Origin: [Clostridium] asparagiforme DSM 15981
GTDB lineage: Bacteria > Bacillota > Clostridia > Lachnospirales > Lachnospiraceae
Assembly (NCBI GenBank): GCA_025149125.1
Contig: CP102272.1
Span: 1,302,001-1,366,000 of the forward strand
DNA length: 64,000 nucleotides
Direction: 5' to 3'
Part shown: in pieces, positions 38,534 to 47,486 of the stretch
How positions within the stretch are numbered: the stretch's first letter is position 1
Layout: every line of letters starts with the position of its first letter
Program-made: the position numbers and the translations under genes
The notes under the pieces: generated by a model
Seen by the model: the letters and a program-made list of their open reading frames with translations, nothing else
Databases searched by the model: none
What the model was told of the DNA's origin: nothing

Positions 38534-39462
38534 ACGGCGTTATGGTCGTCATCGGCACAAATGATCTGGACGAATACTATGAGATGGACACGGTCCCTGT
38601 GATGGGGGACAAGGTTGTCTGTAAATTTTTGGAAACCAAGGTGGGCGGAATGCTGGCCAATGCGGCTGCGGTGTACGCCGGTTACGGGTGTAAAACCTAT
38701 ATGATCGACTGCGTCAACGGCGGTCCCCAGTCTGAAAATATGGAACGGGAGCTGCGGGAATGCGGCGTGGACACCTCGTATTTTTCCGTGGACGCTTCCC
38801 TGCCGGACCCCAGATGCCTGATCATGCTGAAGGGCGGGGAGCGGGTCATTTTCGTGATGGACCGGAAAAAGAGGGATTTGAAGCTGACCGCAGACCAAGG
38901 ACGGCTGATCGCAGAGGCGGATATCGTGTATTCCTCCCTCAGCGAGCTGCGGGCTTTCGGGGCCGAAGAGCACATTACGGAACGGATCGTCGCCTCGGGG
39001 GCCAAGCTGGCCCTGGATGTGGAGGCGGGCACGCTGGCCGAGCCGGAGAAGGATTTCCTTCTGCTGGGCTGGGCGGATTACCTGTTTATCAATTCCGGCA
39101 GCCATCGCAGGCTCTCGGAGCTTTACGGAGGAGATTACGGGGAACGGCTTCGGGAGATGGGCGCCGCCCTGGTTTACACCAAGGGGAGCCGGGGCTGTTC
39201 CGTGTGCGCGGGGGACGGGGAACCCATCCATGTGCCGGGTTACAAGGTAAAGGCCGTGGACACCACTGGAGCGGGGGACACTTTTAACGCCTCCTTCCTC
39301 TACGGCGTCAGCCGGGGATGGACGCTGCGGGAGTGCGCGGAATTTGCCAATGCGGCCGCGGCCCGGGCGATCGGCTTTATGGGGGCGAGAGGCGGCGTCG
39401 CGACGGAGGCCGCAGTGGAACAATTTAAAGAACAATTTCTGACAGGGGGAAATCAATCATGA
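38530..39462 (+). CDS. PfkB-family (ribokinase-like) carbohydrate kinase
   Basis: A 310-residue PfkB kinase. TTGAGDTFNASFLYG near residues 241-255 is the family signature with the catalytic Asp and anion hole; the N-terminal VGGMLANAAAVYAGYG is the substrate-side glycine pair. It phosphorylates a sugar or nucleoside with ATP. Coupling (ATGA overlap) to the ADP-ribosylglycohydrolase gene suggests it phosphorylates the released pentose, for example ribose, or a nucleoside. The start of the next gene overlaps its stop as well. Confidence 0.9.
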   Translation: MNGVMVVIGTNDLDEYYEMDTVPVMGDKVVCKFLETKVGGMLANAAAVYAGYGCKTYMIDCVNGGPQSENMERELRECGVDTSYFSVDASLPDPRCLIMLKGGERVIFVMDRKKRDLKLTADQGRLIAEADIVYSSLSELRAFGAEEHITERIVASGAKLALDVEAGTLAEPEKDFLLLGWADYLFINSGSHRRLSELYGGDYGERLREMGAALVYTKGSRGCSVCAGDGEPIHVPGYKVKAVDTTGAGDTFNASFLYGVSRGWTLRECAEFANAAAARAIGFMGARGGVATEAAVEQFKEQFLTGGNQS

Positions 39463-40508
39463 AAAAAATACTGGTATCATTGTTGGCGGCTGCCACGGCC
39501 TTTGGTCTTCTCACCGGCTGCGGCTCATCCAAAACAGAACAGACGTCCGCTGCGGCAGGCGGTACGGCGCAGGCCGCTAAGGGCGATGCTGGACAGGCGG
39601 CCGCAGACAGCAGCAAAATGACGGCCATGATCATTATCATACCTCAGGGCGATCCCTTTCTGACCCTGGCCTACAACGGCGTCAAGCAGTACGCCCAGGA
39701 GTACGGCAAGGAGGCTAAAATCATCGAGGCTCTGGACAAATCCGAGTACACCGAGCAGGTCCGGGCCATGGCGGAGGCGGGAGCCAACCCGATCTATGTG
39801 GTTTGGGACGACCTGGCCGACGTGGCATTCAACCTGGCCCCGGATTTTCCCGACACCCAGTTCATCCTGGTGGACACCTACGCTACCAGCGATCTGCCCA
39901 ACGTGAAAACCATCGTGGTGGAACCTCAGGAATCCGCGTTTATCGCCGGGGTTGTGGCGGCAAAGACCACCAAGACAAAACAGGTGGCCTGGATCGGCAA
40001 CATGGACCTGCCCACTGTAAACCGCTGGCGCGCCGGATTTGAGGCCGGTGTGAAATACGGGGATCCGGACGTGGCCTGCGAGTCCATCTACATCGGTTCC
40101 TCCGACGATCCCAACAAGGGCGGAGAGCTGGCCAAGCAGCTGATCGGAAAGGGCGCGGACATTGTCATGCACTCCGCCAACCAGGCGGGGCTGGGCGTGA
40201 TCCGGGCCTGCGAGGAGATGGGCGTGCTGTCCATCGGCAGCGACGAGTGGCAGGGCGCTATCAACGAGGACATCGTGTTCTGGTCCGCGCTCAAGGACAC
40301 CACCGGAGCCACCTATGCGGCGGGCAAGAGTGTGTCTGAGGGACAGTTTAAGCCTGGAATGGAAATTTTCGGCCTGGACTCCGGCGCCAAGCTTTACGAC
40401 GACCGGGATTACCAGAAGCTGCCGGAGGACCTGCAAAAGACGGTGGACGAGGTATTTTCCAAGATCCAGAGCAGTGAAATCCAGGTTCCCGGAGAGCTGG
40501 AGAAATAG
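39459..40508 (+). CDS. BMP/PnrA-family ABC substrate-binding lipoprotein
   Basis: A 349-residue lipoprotein: signal peptide MKKILVSLLAAATAFGLLTGCGSS with lipobox Cys, low-complexity linker, then a periplasmic-binding-protein fold with two Rossmann lobes (AMIIIIPQGDPFLTLAYNGVKQYA, EPQESAFIAGVVAAKTTKTKQVAWIG). The pattern P-Q-E-S-A-F-(I/L)-A-G-(V)-V-A-A is typical of the BMP family, which binds purine nucleosides (PnrA, BmpA) or autoinducer-like sugars. It is followed by matching ATPase and two permeases, so the importer is complete. Confidence 0.88.
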   Translation: MKKILVSLLAAATAFGLLTGCGSSKTEQTSAAAGGTAQAAKGDAGQAAADSSKMTAMIIIIPQGDPFLTLAYNGVKQYAQEYGKEAKIIEALDKSEYTEQVRAMAEAGANPIYVVWDDLADVAFNLAPDFPDTQFILVDTYATSDLPNVKTIVVEPQESAFIAGVVAAKTTKTKQVAWIGNMDLPTVNRWRAGFEAGVKYGDPDVACESIYIGSSDDPNKGGELAKQLIGKGADIVMHSANQAGLGVIRACEEMGVLSIGSDEWQGAINEDIVFWSALKDTTGATYAAGKSVSEGQFKPGMEIFGLDSGAKLYDDRDYQKLPEDLQKTVDEVFSKIQSSEIQVPGELEK

Positions 40509-40544
40509 CAAAATCATACAGGCGGAAGGGATGGAGGGGCTTAA

Positions 40545-42074
40545 ATGAGCGCGTTGCTGGTTGCGAACAACATTAAAAAGTATTACGGCAGTTTTGCGGC
40601 CGTGGAAAATGTGAGCCTGACGGTGGAAAAGGGCACGATCCATGCGATTATTGGGGAAAACGGGGCGGGTAAGAGCACCCTGATGAACATTCTCGCGGGC
40701 GTGCACGAGCCGACGGACGGGGAGATTGTCTTAAACGGGCAGGTGAAGCGTTTTAAAAACGCAACCGACGCCGCCCGCTCCGGCATCGGCATGGTCCAGC
40801 AGGAGTTTATGCTTTTTCCCGAACTCACGGTGCTGGAAAATATCATTCTCGGCCACGAGCCCTTAAAAGGGCGGGCCTTTTTAAACATGGGCGAGAGCGA
40901 AAAACGGATCAGAGCCATTTGCAGCGATTACGGCTTCCGCTTTGATCTCCACGCTCCCGCGGGCAGCCTGCCCATTGTGCAGCAACAGCAGGTGGAGATC
41001 GTCAAGGTGCTGTTCACCAACGCCGAGATTATTATCCTGGACGAACCCACCGCCGTGCTGCCGCCCCAGGAGGTGGAGGGGCTGTTTAAGGCCGTCCGCT
41101 TCCTGGTGAAGCAGGGAAAGACCATTATTTTTATCACCCACAAGCTGAAAGAGGTCATGGAGATGGCGGACACCATCACGGTGATGAAAAAGGGAACCGT
41201 GGTCTGTACCATCCCTAAATCCGAGGCAACCATCCCCCTTCTGACCAACCGCATGGTGGGCCGGGACGTGATGCTGGACATTGAGAAGCATCCCCGGCCC
41301 GGGGACGACGTGGTTCTGAGCGTCAGCAACCTGTGCGTTAACGGGAACCTGCACATTCCCAAGGTGAAACATATGTCCTTTGACATCCGCGCCGGGGAGA
41401 TCGTGGGCATCGTGGGCGTTTCCGGCAACGGGCAGTCCGAGCTGGTGGAAGCCCTGAGCGGAATCCGCCGGGCGGAGAGCGGTACAATCAAGGTGCGCGG
41501 ACAGGAGCTGCCCGGAAAGAATCCGCGTGCCAACCGCCTGCGGGGGATCGGCTATGTGCCCCAGGACCGGAATCAGGTGGGGTGTTCCAGAGAGTCCACC
41601 CTGGTAGAGAACTCCATTATGGGGAAATACTTAAAGGCGTTTCGCAAGCGCAGATTTCTCATGGACTACGGGCAGGCCGAGGCCTATGCGGGGGAGATTA
41701 TTTCCACCTACGACGTGCGGACCAGAAGTCCCTACGACAAGGCCGGTTCGCTGTCGGGCGGGAATCTGCAGAAGCTGATCGTGGGCCGGGAATTCACCCA
41801 GGACTACGAGGTGCTGATCATCGAGGACCCGACCAGGGGAATCGACGTGGGGGCCATCGAATTTATCTGGAATGAGATCGTCAAGCAGGTGGAGCAGAAA
41901 CAGGTGTCGGTGCTGCTGATCACCTACGATTTGAACGAAGCCATGACCCTGAGCGACCGGATTCTCGTGATGTTCGAGGGCGGCGTGCAGAAGGAGCTGA
42001 CAGGGCCGGATTATGATGAGAAGGAAATCGGGTTTTACATGCTGGGAGGAAATGCTGATGAAACGACAGCCTGA
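40545..42074 (+). CDS. ABC importer ATPase with two nucleotide-binding domains (nucleoside/sugar type)
   Basis: A 509-residue tandem ATPase. NBD1 has Walker A GENGAGKST and Walker B IIILDEPTAVLPP; its signature region reads LPIVQQQQVEIVKVL, degenerate as is usual in this subfamily. NBD2 has a reduced Walker A (GVSGNGQSE) and an intact LSGGNLQK signature with IIEDPTRGIDVG. This layout is that of RbsA and YufO/NupO-type importers. It lies 36 bp after the binding protein and overlaps the first permease. Confidence 0.93.
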   Translation: MSALLVANNIKKYYGSFAAVENVSLTVEKGTIHAIIGENGAGKSTLMNILAGVHEPTDGEIVLNGQVKRFKNATDAARSGIGMVQQEFMLFPELTVLENIILGHEPLKGRAFLNMGESEKRIRAICSDYGFRFDLHAPAGSLPIVQQQQVEIVKVLFTNAEIIILDEPTAVLPPQEVEGLFKAVRFLVKQGKTIIFITHKLKEVMEMADTITVMKKGTVVCTIPKSEATIPLLTNRMVGRDVMLDIEKHPRPGDDVVLSVSNLCVNGNLHIPKVKHMSFDIRAGEIVGIVGVSGNGQSELVEALSGIRRAESGTIKVRGQELPGKNPRANRLRGIGYVPQDRNQVGCSRESTLVENSIMGKYLKAFRKRRFLMDYGQAEAYAGEIISTYDVRTRSPYDKAGSLSGGNLQKLIVGREFTQDYEVLIIEDPTRGIDVGAIEFIWNEIVKQVEQKQVSVLLITYDLNEAMTLSDRILVMFEGGVQKELTGPDYDEKEIGFYMLGGNADETTA

Positions 42075-43134
42075 GGAGAAAAACAGCCAGTGGATGAACT
42101 ATGTGGTATCGCTGGCGTTGGTCATGGCCATTGCCGCCATTTTGATTACCATTCAGGGGAGCAGCCCGGCGGAGGCCTTCGGCGCGCTGATTAAGGGGGC
42201 GGTGGGCAGCACCTCCGCCATCTCCAGCAGCATCCGCTGGAGCACCCCGGTGCTGATCGCCACCATCGCGGCCATCGTGGCCCAGAAAACGGGAATCACC
42301 AACCTGGGACTTGAGGGGCAGATCTATTTCGGCGCCTTTGCAAGCGCGATCGCAGGGGCGTTTCTCTCGGAACCGCGGCTGATCCACATTCCGATCGCCA
42401 TCCTTGCGGGCGGCCTTGCCGGTCTGGCCTACGCCGTTTTGCCGGCGTTTTTAAAGGCCGTATTCCAGATCAACGAGATGATCGTGACGCTGATGCTCAA
42501 CTATGCGGCGGTGCTCTTCACCGAGTATTTCACCATGATGCTCATGGGGCTCAACTCGGACACCAACCCGGATCAGATCGCCACGCCTGAGATCCTCGAG
42601 TCGGCGCGCCTGACCCAGCTGCTTCCGCCCTACCAGGCCACCACGGGCATCTTTATCGCCCTGGGAATCGCCCTGGCGGTGTTTGCGTTTTTCAAATTCA
42701 CCCGCAGGGGGTACGAGTGGCGGATGCTGGGGCGGAACAGCCGTTTTGCCCGGTACGGGGGCGTCCGGGTGGTGCAGAACATGACCTTCGCTTTTCTGCT
42801 CAGCGGTTTCATCTCCGGCGTCTGCGGCGCGGTGGAGATCATGGGCCCGCACCTGAGGTTCCGCAATAATTTTTCCACCGGCATGGGCTGGGACGGAATC
42901 ATGGTGGCCCTGATCGCCAAGAATAACCCCATAAACGCCATCGGCGTGAGTCTGCTGTGGGGAATGATCAAGGCGGGATCCCTGAATATGGAACGGATGA
43001 CCAGCGTGAACCGCATTCTGGTGACGCTGATCCAGGCGTTGTTTGTCATCTTTATCACCGTGGATATCCGCTCGCTGCTGAAAAAAGTCAGCCTGGGAAA
43101 ACGGCGGGTACTTGAGACAGGAGGTGCGAAATGA
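42058..43134 (+). CDS. ABC importer permease 1 (nucleoside type)
   Basis: A 358-residue membrane protein with about nine hydrophobic segments, of the YufP/NupP type. NLGLEGQIYFGAFASAIAGA is the conserved N-I-G-x-E-G-Q motif of the family. ATG 42058 lies 7 nt after GGAGGA (42045-42050) and is preferred to ATG 42052. The gene starts inside the ATPase gene and overlaps the next permease by ATGA, so the whole importer is translationally coupled. Confidence 0.9.
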   Translation: MKRQPEEKNSQWMNYVVSLALVMAIAAILITIQGSSPAEAFGALIKGAVGSTSAISSSIRWSTPVLIATIAAIVAQKTGITNLGLEGQIYFGAFASAIAGAFLSEPRLIHIPIAILAGGLAGLAYAVLPAFLKAVFQINEMIVTLMLNYAAVLFTEYFTMMLMGLNSDTNPDQIATPEILESARLTQLLPPYQATTGIFIALGIALAVFAFFKFTRRGYEWRMLGRNSRFARYGGVRVVQNMTFAFLLSGFISGVCGAVEIMGPHLRFRNNFSTGMGWDGIMVALIAKNNPINAIGVSLLWGMIKAGSLNMERMTSVNRILVTLIQALFVIFITVDIRSLLKKVSLGKRRVLETGGAK

Positions 43135-44057
43135 ATCTGTTTGAACTTTTGCTGGGACCGTCCCTGATCTCCGCCACCCTGCGCCTGACGGTGCCCATCC
43201 TCTTTGTGGCCGTGGGCGGCTGCTTTGGCAGCAAGGCCAACGTGTTCAACATCGGCCTGGAGAGCTACCTTGGGATCAGCGCGTTCTTCGCCATGTGCGG
43301 CAGCTACTGGAGCCAGAGCCCCTGGGTGGGTCTTCTTTTGGGAATGCTTGCCGGGCTGGTGATGTCCTGTATTTTCGCTGTGTTTGTGCTGTATTTTGAG
43401 TCGGACACCATGGTGGTCGGCATCGCCTTAAACCTTGCGTCCTGGGGAATCACCACGTTTCTGCTGAGCGCGATTTTCAATGTGCGCGGCGTGTTTATCG
43501 ACCCGCGGATCAAGAGCTTCCAGACCGTGGAGATTCCGCTGATCAAGGAGATTCCCTACATCGGAGCCGTGGTCAGCGGCCACAACGTGCTGGTGTATCT
43601 GGCGATTTTCGCGGTGATCGCGGCGCACATCGTAATGTTTAAGACGCCCTTCGGCCTGCGGCTGCGGGGAATCGGAATCAAGGAGGCGGGAGCGGCCTCC
43701 GTTGGCGTCAACACCATGCGGTACAAATGGCAGGCTATTCTGCTGGGCGGGCTGTTGGGCGGTATGAGCGGCGCGTTTCTGACCATCGGCGGGGCTTCCA
43801 TGTTCACGGAGAAGATTTCCGGCGGGTACGGATACCTGGCGCTGGCGGCGATCATGGTGGGGGACGCCAAGCCGGTGAAGACCATGCTGGCCTGCCTGGT
43901 GTTCGGATATGTGTCCGCCCAGTCCGTGGCGCTGCAGAGCATGAAAATCCCCTCCCAGGTGGTGCTGTCCATGCCGTACCTGATCACGGTGCTGATCCTG
44001 ACGGTGAACGCGGTGCTGCTCAAATACAGGACGGCGGGGAGAAGAAAGAGCGCGTAA
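43131..44057 (+). CDS. ABC importer permease 2 (nucleoside type)
   Basis: A 308-residue permease of the YufQ/NupQ type. GSKANVFNIGLESYLGISAFFA corresponds to the same N-I-G-L-E signature as its partner; the second half contains GVNTMRYKWQAILLGGLLGGMSGAFLTIG, the cytoplasmic coupling region that contacts the ATPase. It forms the heterodimeric channel with permease 1. It is the last gene of the operon and is followed by a strong terminator. Confidence 0.9.
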   Translation: MNLFELLLGPSLISATLRLTVPILFVAVGGCFGSKANVFNIGLESYLGISAFFAMCGSYWSQSPWVGLLLGMLAGLVMSCIFAVFVLYFESDTMVVGIALNLASWGITTFLLSAIFNVRGVFIDPRIKSFQTVEIPLIKEIPYIGAVVSGHNVLVYLAIFAVIAAHIVMFKTPFGLRLRGIGIKEAGAASVGVNTMRYKWQAILLGGLLGGMSGAFLTIGGASMFTEKISGGYGYLALAAIMVGDAKPVKTMLACLVFGYVSAQSVALQSMKIPSQVVLSMPYLITVLILTVNAVLLKYRTAGRRKSA

Positions 44058-44075
44058 GAATTGTGAGGATATCTG

Positions 44076-44120
44076 AAAAAGCAGGGAAGCCACGGACGGA
44101 CGGGGCTTCCCTGCTTTTTT
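44076..44120 (+). terminator. Terminator of the ADP-ribosylglycohydrolase/ABC operon
   Basis: An 11-bp perfect stem GCAGGGAAGCC (44081-44091) against GGCTTCCCTGC (44104-44114), 12-nt loop, flanked by AAAAA and TTTTTT. Confidence 0.88.
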
Positions 44121-44159
44121 GCGTGTTGGAAAAATTTACAGGCGATCACTGCTTTGCCT

Positions 44160-44351
44160 TCAGCCTGGCGTAAAAAGTTCGTCGACTCTTGTATCTAACT
44201 CTCTGGCCAGATGAAAGGCCAGGGCCAGGGTCGGGTCGTATTTGTCGTTTTCGATCGCATTTACGGTCTGGCGGGAAACGCCGCACCTTTTAGCCAGCTC
44301 CTCCTGCGATAACCCTTGTTGTTTTCGCTTGTCCCGAATCGAATTTTTCAT
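44160..44351 (-). CDS. Small Xre/Cro-type DNA-binding protein
   Basis: A 63-residue helix-turn-helix protein: MKNSIRDKRKQQGLSQEELAKRCGVSRQTVNAIENDKYDPTLALAFHLARELDTRVDELF. The LSQEELAKRCGVSRQTVNAIE stretch is a standard HTH_3 motif. It lies 1 bp after the membrane protein gene and is co-transcribed with it; this pairing of a short Xre regulator with a small multi-pass protein is common in Firmicutes. It probably binds the two TGTCAA-type inverted repeats upstream (44670-44735). Confidence 0.9.
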   Translation of the reverse strand: MKNSIRDKRKQQGLSQEELAKRCGVSRQTVNAIENDKYDPTLALAFHLARELDTRVDELFTPG

Positions 44352-44352
44352 A

Positions 44353-44643
44353 TCAATCGCCGTATTTCTTTTTATAAAACAGAAGGCAGATAAAATAGAT
44401 GGTGGCGGCTGCGGTGAGCGTGGTGAAGGGATTTACCTGCATTTCGTGGGATTTTATGATGCGCTCCGCTATGCTGAATACCAGGCTTCCCGTTATTCCG
44501 GCCAACGTCCATGTGCTGGCTTTCCAGACAATCATCTGCCTTCTCTCATCGCCCGGTTTTAAGAGGGAAATGATCATGGCGATATCCAGAACAATCATTG
44601 CAAGTAGATAGAGACCAAATAGAATCAGTCCAAACGTACCCAT
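44353..44643 (-). CDS. Small membrane protein of an Xre-linked module
   Basis: A 96-residue protein with three hydrophobic segments (residues about 3-25, 38-58 and 70-90). The ATG at 44643 follows AAAGGAGCTTTT; the longer ORF from 44676 reads through the operator region and is not supported. The function is unknown; proteins of this layout next to a short Xre regulator are usually annotated only as membrane proteins. It is the first gene of the two-gene unit. Confidence 0.72.
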   Translation of the reverse strand: MGTFGLILFGLYLLAMIVLDIAMIISLLKPGDERRQMIVWKASTWTLAGITGSLVFSIAERIIKSHEMQVNPFTTLTAAATIYFICLLFYKKKYGD

Positions 44644-44669
44644 AAAAGCTCCTTTCTGTTCGGTGAGAG

Positions 44670-44735
44670 ATGTCAAAATGTTTTGACATTTTTAATATAT
44701 AAAATAGCGGAAGAAATGTCAAGAGTTTTTGACAT
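44670..44735 (-). promoter_or_regulatory. Promoter of the Xre module flanked by two TGTCAA inverted repeats
   Basis: IR1: ATGTCAAAA-TG-TTTTGACAT (44670-44689). IR2: ATGTCAA-N6-TTGACAT (44716-44735). On the minus strand TTGACA (44717-44722), a 17-bp spacer and TATATT (44694-44699) form the promoter, so IR2 overlaps the -35 box and IR1 covers the start region. Confidence 0.75.
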
Positions 44736-44772
44736 ATTGAACGAAAAAAGCAGTCGGTTTTCTGCGGTGATT

Positions 44773-46305
44773 CTATTTTGCCAGCTCTTCCGTATATCCC
44801 TTGGTCGCCTGGATCAACAGATCGTATTTTTTTAACAGCTGGTTGTAAACCGCCCGGTTCCCGGGGTTCGGATCGTATACCCGGTCGATTTTGGCGAATT
44901 TTAACGCCGTGTCGGCAATGGAATCGAACGCGCCGCAGCCGTACCCGGCGATGATGGCCGCGCCCAGACAGGCGGCGTCCTGAGTGTTCTTCATGGTGAC
45001 GACCTGGCGGTTCAGCACATCCGCCTTGATCTGGCACCAGACGGGGCTTAGGGAGCCTCCGCCCAGGGAGCGCACCTGGGTCACCTGAATGCCGGTCAGG
45101 CGTTCCGTGTATTCGATGATCTTTGTGATATTGCAGGCCAGCCCTTCCATGAACGCGCGGATGATATGGCCTTTCGTGTGGCCCAGGTTCAGGCCGTAGA
45201 GCACGCCCCGGCCGTAAATATCCGGGTTTGGCGTGCTGCCGCCCCCGAAGAACGGCAAGAGAAACAGCCCTTCCGCGCCGGGCGGGGTGGCTGCGGCCAA
45301 TCCGGTCATGAAATCGTAGCTGTCGCCCTCCCCGGCCAGCTCCCTCATCATCTCCTCCCTGCAGAGGTTGTCGCGCAGCCAGCGGAACAAAATGCCGCCC
45401 TTGGCCCCGCCCTGGATCATGTAGACGTCCTCCATATCGCTGTAATTGCAGGGGATGCAGCCGTTTTCGTCGAACACGGGCCGGTAGGTGGCCGTGCAAA
45501 CCATGAGGGCACCGCCTGTGGACTCGGAAAATATCCCCGGCTTCACATTTCCCACGCCGATGGCTCCGCTGGACTGATCCTGGCCGCCCACTACCAGCAG
45601 GAGATCGCGGGGAAGACCCAGCTCGTCGGCAATCTGCGGCAGGATGGTGCCGATGGGAGTTCCGGTCTCGTACAACGTCGGCAGCTGGTATTCATCTAAT
45701 CCCAGGTAGTCTAGCATCTCCGGCCACCACTGCTTGCGGGTGATATCCCACAAATAGGAGGTGCACCAGCTGGAACCGTGGCTCGCCAGCTTGCCGCTCA
45801 TTTTCCACAGAATGTAATCGTCGCACATGAACATCATGCGGATCCGCTTGAACAGTTCCGGCTTGTGTTTTTTGAACCAGAGGATTTTGGCGGCCGGGTA
45901 CACCGGATCGATAGGGGTCTGGCCGGTGGCGTGTATGATTTCTGAGGCTGGGAAACGCTTGTTGATCTCGTTGGCCTCCTCCTCCGCCCGGCTGTCCAGC
46001 CAGACGTAGAAATTGTCCAGGGGTTCCAGGTTTTCGTCCATGAACGCAATGGTCTCGGCGGAGGAATCCATGGCAAATGCTTTTATGAGCTGCGGATCCA
46101 CCCCCGCATGCTGCACCACGTATTTAACACAGGCGCAGAACGTGTCCCAGTACACGTGGGGAGCCTGCTCCACCCTCTGGGCCGAGGGTTTTAAAAGCTC
46201 GTATTCCTGTGTGCGATGTAAGAGTTTCTGGCCGCAGCCGTCAAAGAGAGCTGCTTTGATCGCGGTTGTTCCGATATCTACGCCTAAGAAATATTGCTGC
46301 TCCAT
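44773..46305 (-). CDS. FGGY-family carbohydrate kinase (xylulokinase-like)
   Basis: A 510-residue sugar kinase. FLGVDIGTTAIKAALFD is the N-terminal phosphate-1 motif; VVGGQDQSSGAIGVG and the C-terminal GGGSLSPVWCQIKADVLNRQV with CLGAAIIAG form the conserved FGGY second-domain signature. It phosphorylates a pentulose or related keto-sugar with ATP. It is transcribed alone towards the Xre module, and its upstream region holds an ATTGGTATT site shared with other genes of the sugar locus. Exact substrate not readable; xylulose- or ribulose-type is most likely. Confidence 0.87.
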   Translation of the reverse strand: MEQQYFLGVDIGTTAIKAALFDGCGQKLLHRTQEYELLKPSAQRVEQAPHVYWDTFCACVKYVVQHAGVDPQLIKAFAMDSSAETIAFMDENLEPLDNFYVWLDSRAEEEANEINKRFPASEIIHATGQTPIDPVYPAAKILWFKKHKPELFKRIRMMFMCDDYILWKMSGKLASHGSSWCTSYLWDITRKQWWPEMLDYLGLDEYQLPTLYETGTPIGTILPQIADELGLPRDLLLVVGGQDQSSGAIGVGNVKPGIFSESTGGALMVCTATYRPVFDENGCIPCNYSDMEDVYMIQGGAKGGILFRWLRDNLCREEMMRELAGEGDSYDFMTGLAAATPPGAEGLFLLPFFGGGSTPNPDIYGRGVLYGLNLGHTKGHIIRAFMEGLACNITKIIEYTERLTGIQVTQVRSLGGGSLSPVWCQIKADVLNRQVVTMKNTQDAACLGAAIIAGYGCGAFDSIADTALKFAKIDRVYDPNPGNRAVYNQLLKKYDLLIQATKGYTEELAK

Positions 46306-46739
46306 AGTGGGTTCCTCCGAAATGTGGTTGTGGGATCGCGCGTTGATTATGTGATTGGTATTTTATTATTAATACATATCTATTTTATGCGGGTGATGGA
46401 GCGATGTCAAGAGTGGAGTTTGGATTATTGCATAAAATAGTGAAAATGAGACAAAGAAAATTGTGCAAAATAACTGATTTTTGGGCGCGATATGATAGAG
46501 GAAGCGGAGGAAAATCCGGAAAAATCCAAAAATATGGGGGTACTTGGTTGGAGAAAAGGCCAGAGGAGAGCGAGATGAGCGCGCTGTGATGAGAAATATG
46601 GTATTTAATAATTGATTGAGGGATGTGCTGCTGATTTTTTGCGCAGCGCACCCTGAAATCATGAAAAACGGCCGCCCGGCTGAGTGAATCACTGGGCCTG
46701 GGCGGCCGTTTTTTGAATCGAAGAATGATATTGTGCTGT
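46306..46739. promoter_or_regulatory. Promoter gap upstream of FGGY kinase 1 with ATTGGTATT site
   Basis: A 434-bp AT-rich gap without a convincing gene. ATTGGTATT (46354-46362) with a downstream AATAC (46371-46375) gives an imperfect inverted repeat in front of the kinase. Short ORFs in the middle lack ribosome binding sites. The right end holds a terminator for the GntR pair. Confidence 0.5.
46664..46714. terminator. Bidirectional terminator after the GntR pair
   Basis: A 14-bp stem: AAAAACGGCCGCCC (46664-46677) against GGGCGGCCGTTTTT, loop of about 22 nt, flanked by A and T runs on both strands. It closes the two-gene GntR unit reading leftward. Confidence 0.82.
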
Positions 46740-47474
46740 TTAGCTCCGCGGGGACTGCTGGAACCGGATGGAGTAATTGCACATATCCCCACGGGCGTAA
46801 CTTTTGGAGTATTCCACTGCGGTTCCGTCCTGGAGGCGGCTGGTGCACTCGAAGCACATCACTGCGATGCCGGGGTCGATGCCCAGCTTGTTGCAGTCCG
46901 TGTGGTGGAGGTAGGCAAGGTCCAGCTTCTGCTCCACGGTCCGCACGTTGAGCCCGTACATGCTGTAGACCTCGTAGGGCTGGAACACGTTTAAGTCGAT
47001 CTCGTCGAACTGGGGCAGGAGCCGGCAGGGGATGTACAGTTTATTGAGCATAAACGGGACACCGTCGGTATAACACAGGCGTTTGATATAGTAAATGTCG
47101 TCCTCCGGCTCGATTCCTAGAATATGGGAAAAGGAGGTGTCAGCCGGCCGGGCGGTTTTGTATAGAACTTTTGAGGAAAAACGGATATTTTTTCCATTGA
47201 CGTTCTGGCGGAATCCGCCGAAAACTTCCGGACTGTAGTTGAGCTTGGGCTCTGTGACATAGGCCCCCTTTCCCTGAATGCGCCGCAGCAGCCCCTCGTA
47301 GACAAGGGCGTCGATGGCGGTGCGGATGGTCAGGCGGCTGACCCCGTACATTTCCGCCAGATCCAGCTCTGAGGGGATGGTGGTGCCCGGCGGATATTCG
47401 CCCGATTCGATCTTCGAACGGATCACTTCCCGAATCTGGATGAACAGCGGGTCGCGGTAGGTAATTTCACTCAA
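46740..47474 (-). CDS. GntR/UTRA regulator (sugar locus, first)
   Basis: A 244-residue regulator with a TTG start at 47474, 7 nt from AAGGAGG (47482-47488), which overlaps the stop of the upstream regulator gene. The GntR winged helix (FIQIREVIRSKIESGEYPPGTTIPSELDLAEMYGVSRLTIRTAI, wing IQGKGAYVTEP) is followed by a UTRA domain ending YSKSYARGDMCNYSIRF. It probably responds to a phosphorylated sugar of the neighbouring pathway. Translational coupling of two UTRA regulators is uncommon and suggests joint or alternative effectors. Confidence 0.88.
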   Translation of the reverse strand: MSEITYRDPLFIQIREVIRSKIESGEYPPGTTIPSELDLAEMYGVSRLTIRTAIDALVYEGLLRRIQGKGAYVTEPKLNYSPEVFGGFRQNVNGKNIRFSSKVLYKTARPADTSFSHILGIEPEDDIYYIKRLCYTDGVPFMLNKLYIPCRLLPQFDEIDLNVFQPYEVYSMYGLNVRTVEQKLDLAYLHHTDCNKLGIDPGIAVMCFECTSRLQDGTAVEYSKSYARGDMCNYSIRFQQSPRS

Positions 47475-47486
47475 GATTCTGCCTCC

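Noticed and set aside
46404..46589. A 61-codon open frame in the gap upstream of FGGY kinase 1
   Set aside because: No ribosome binding site, no recognisable domain, AT-rich context; treated as intergenic.
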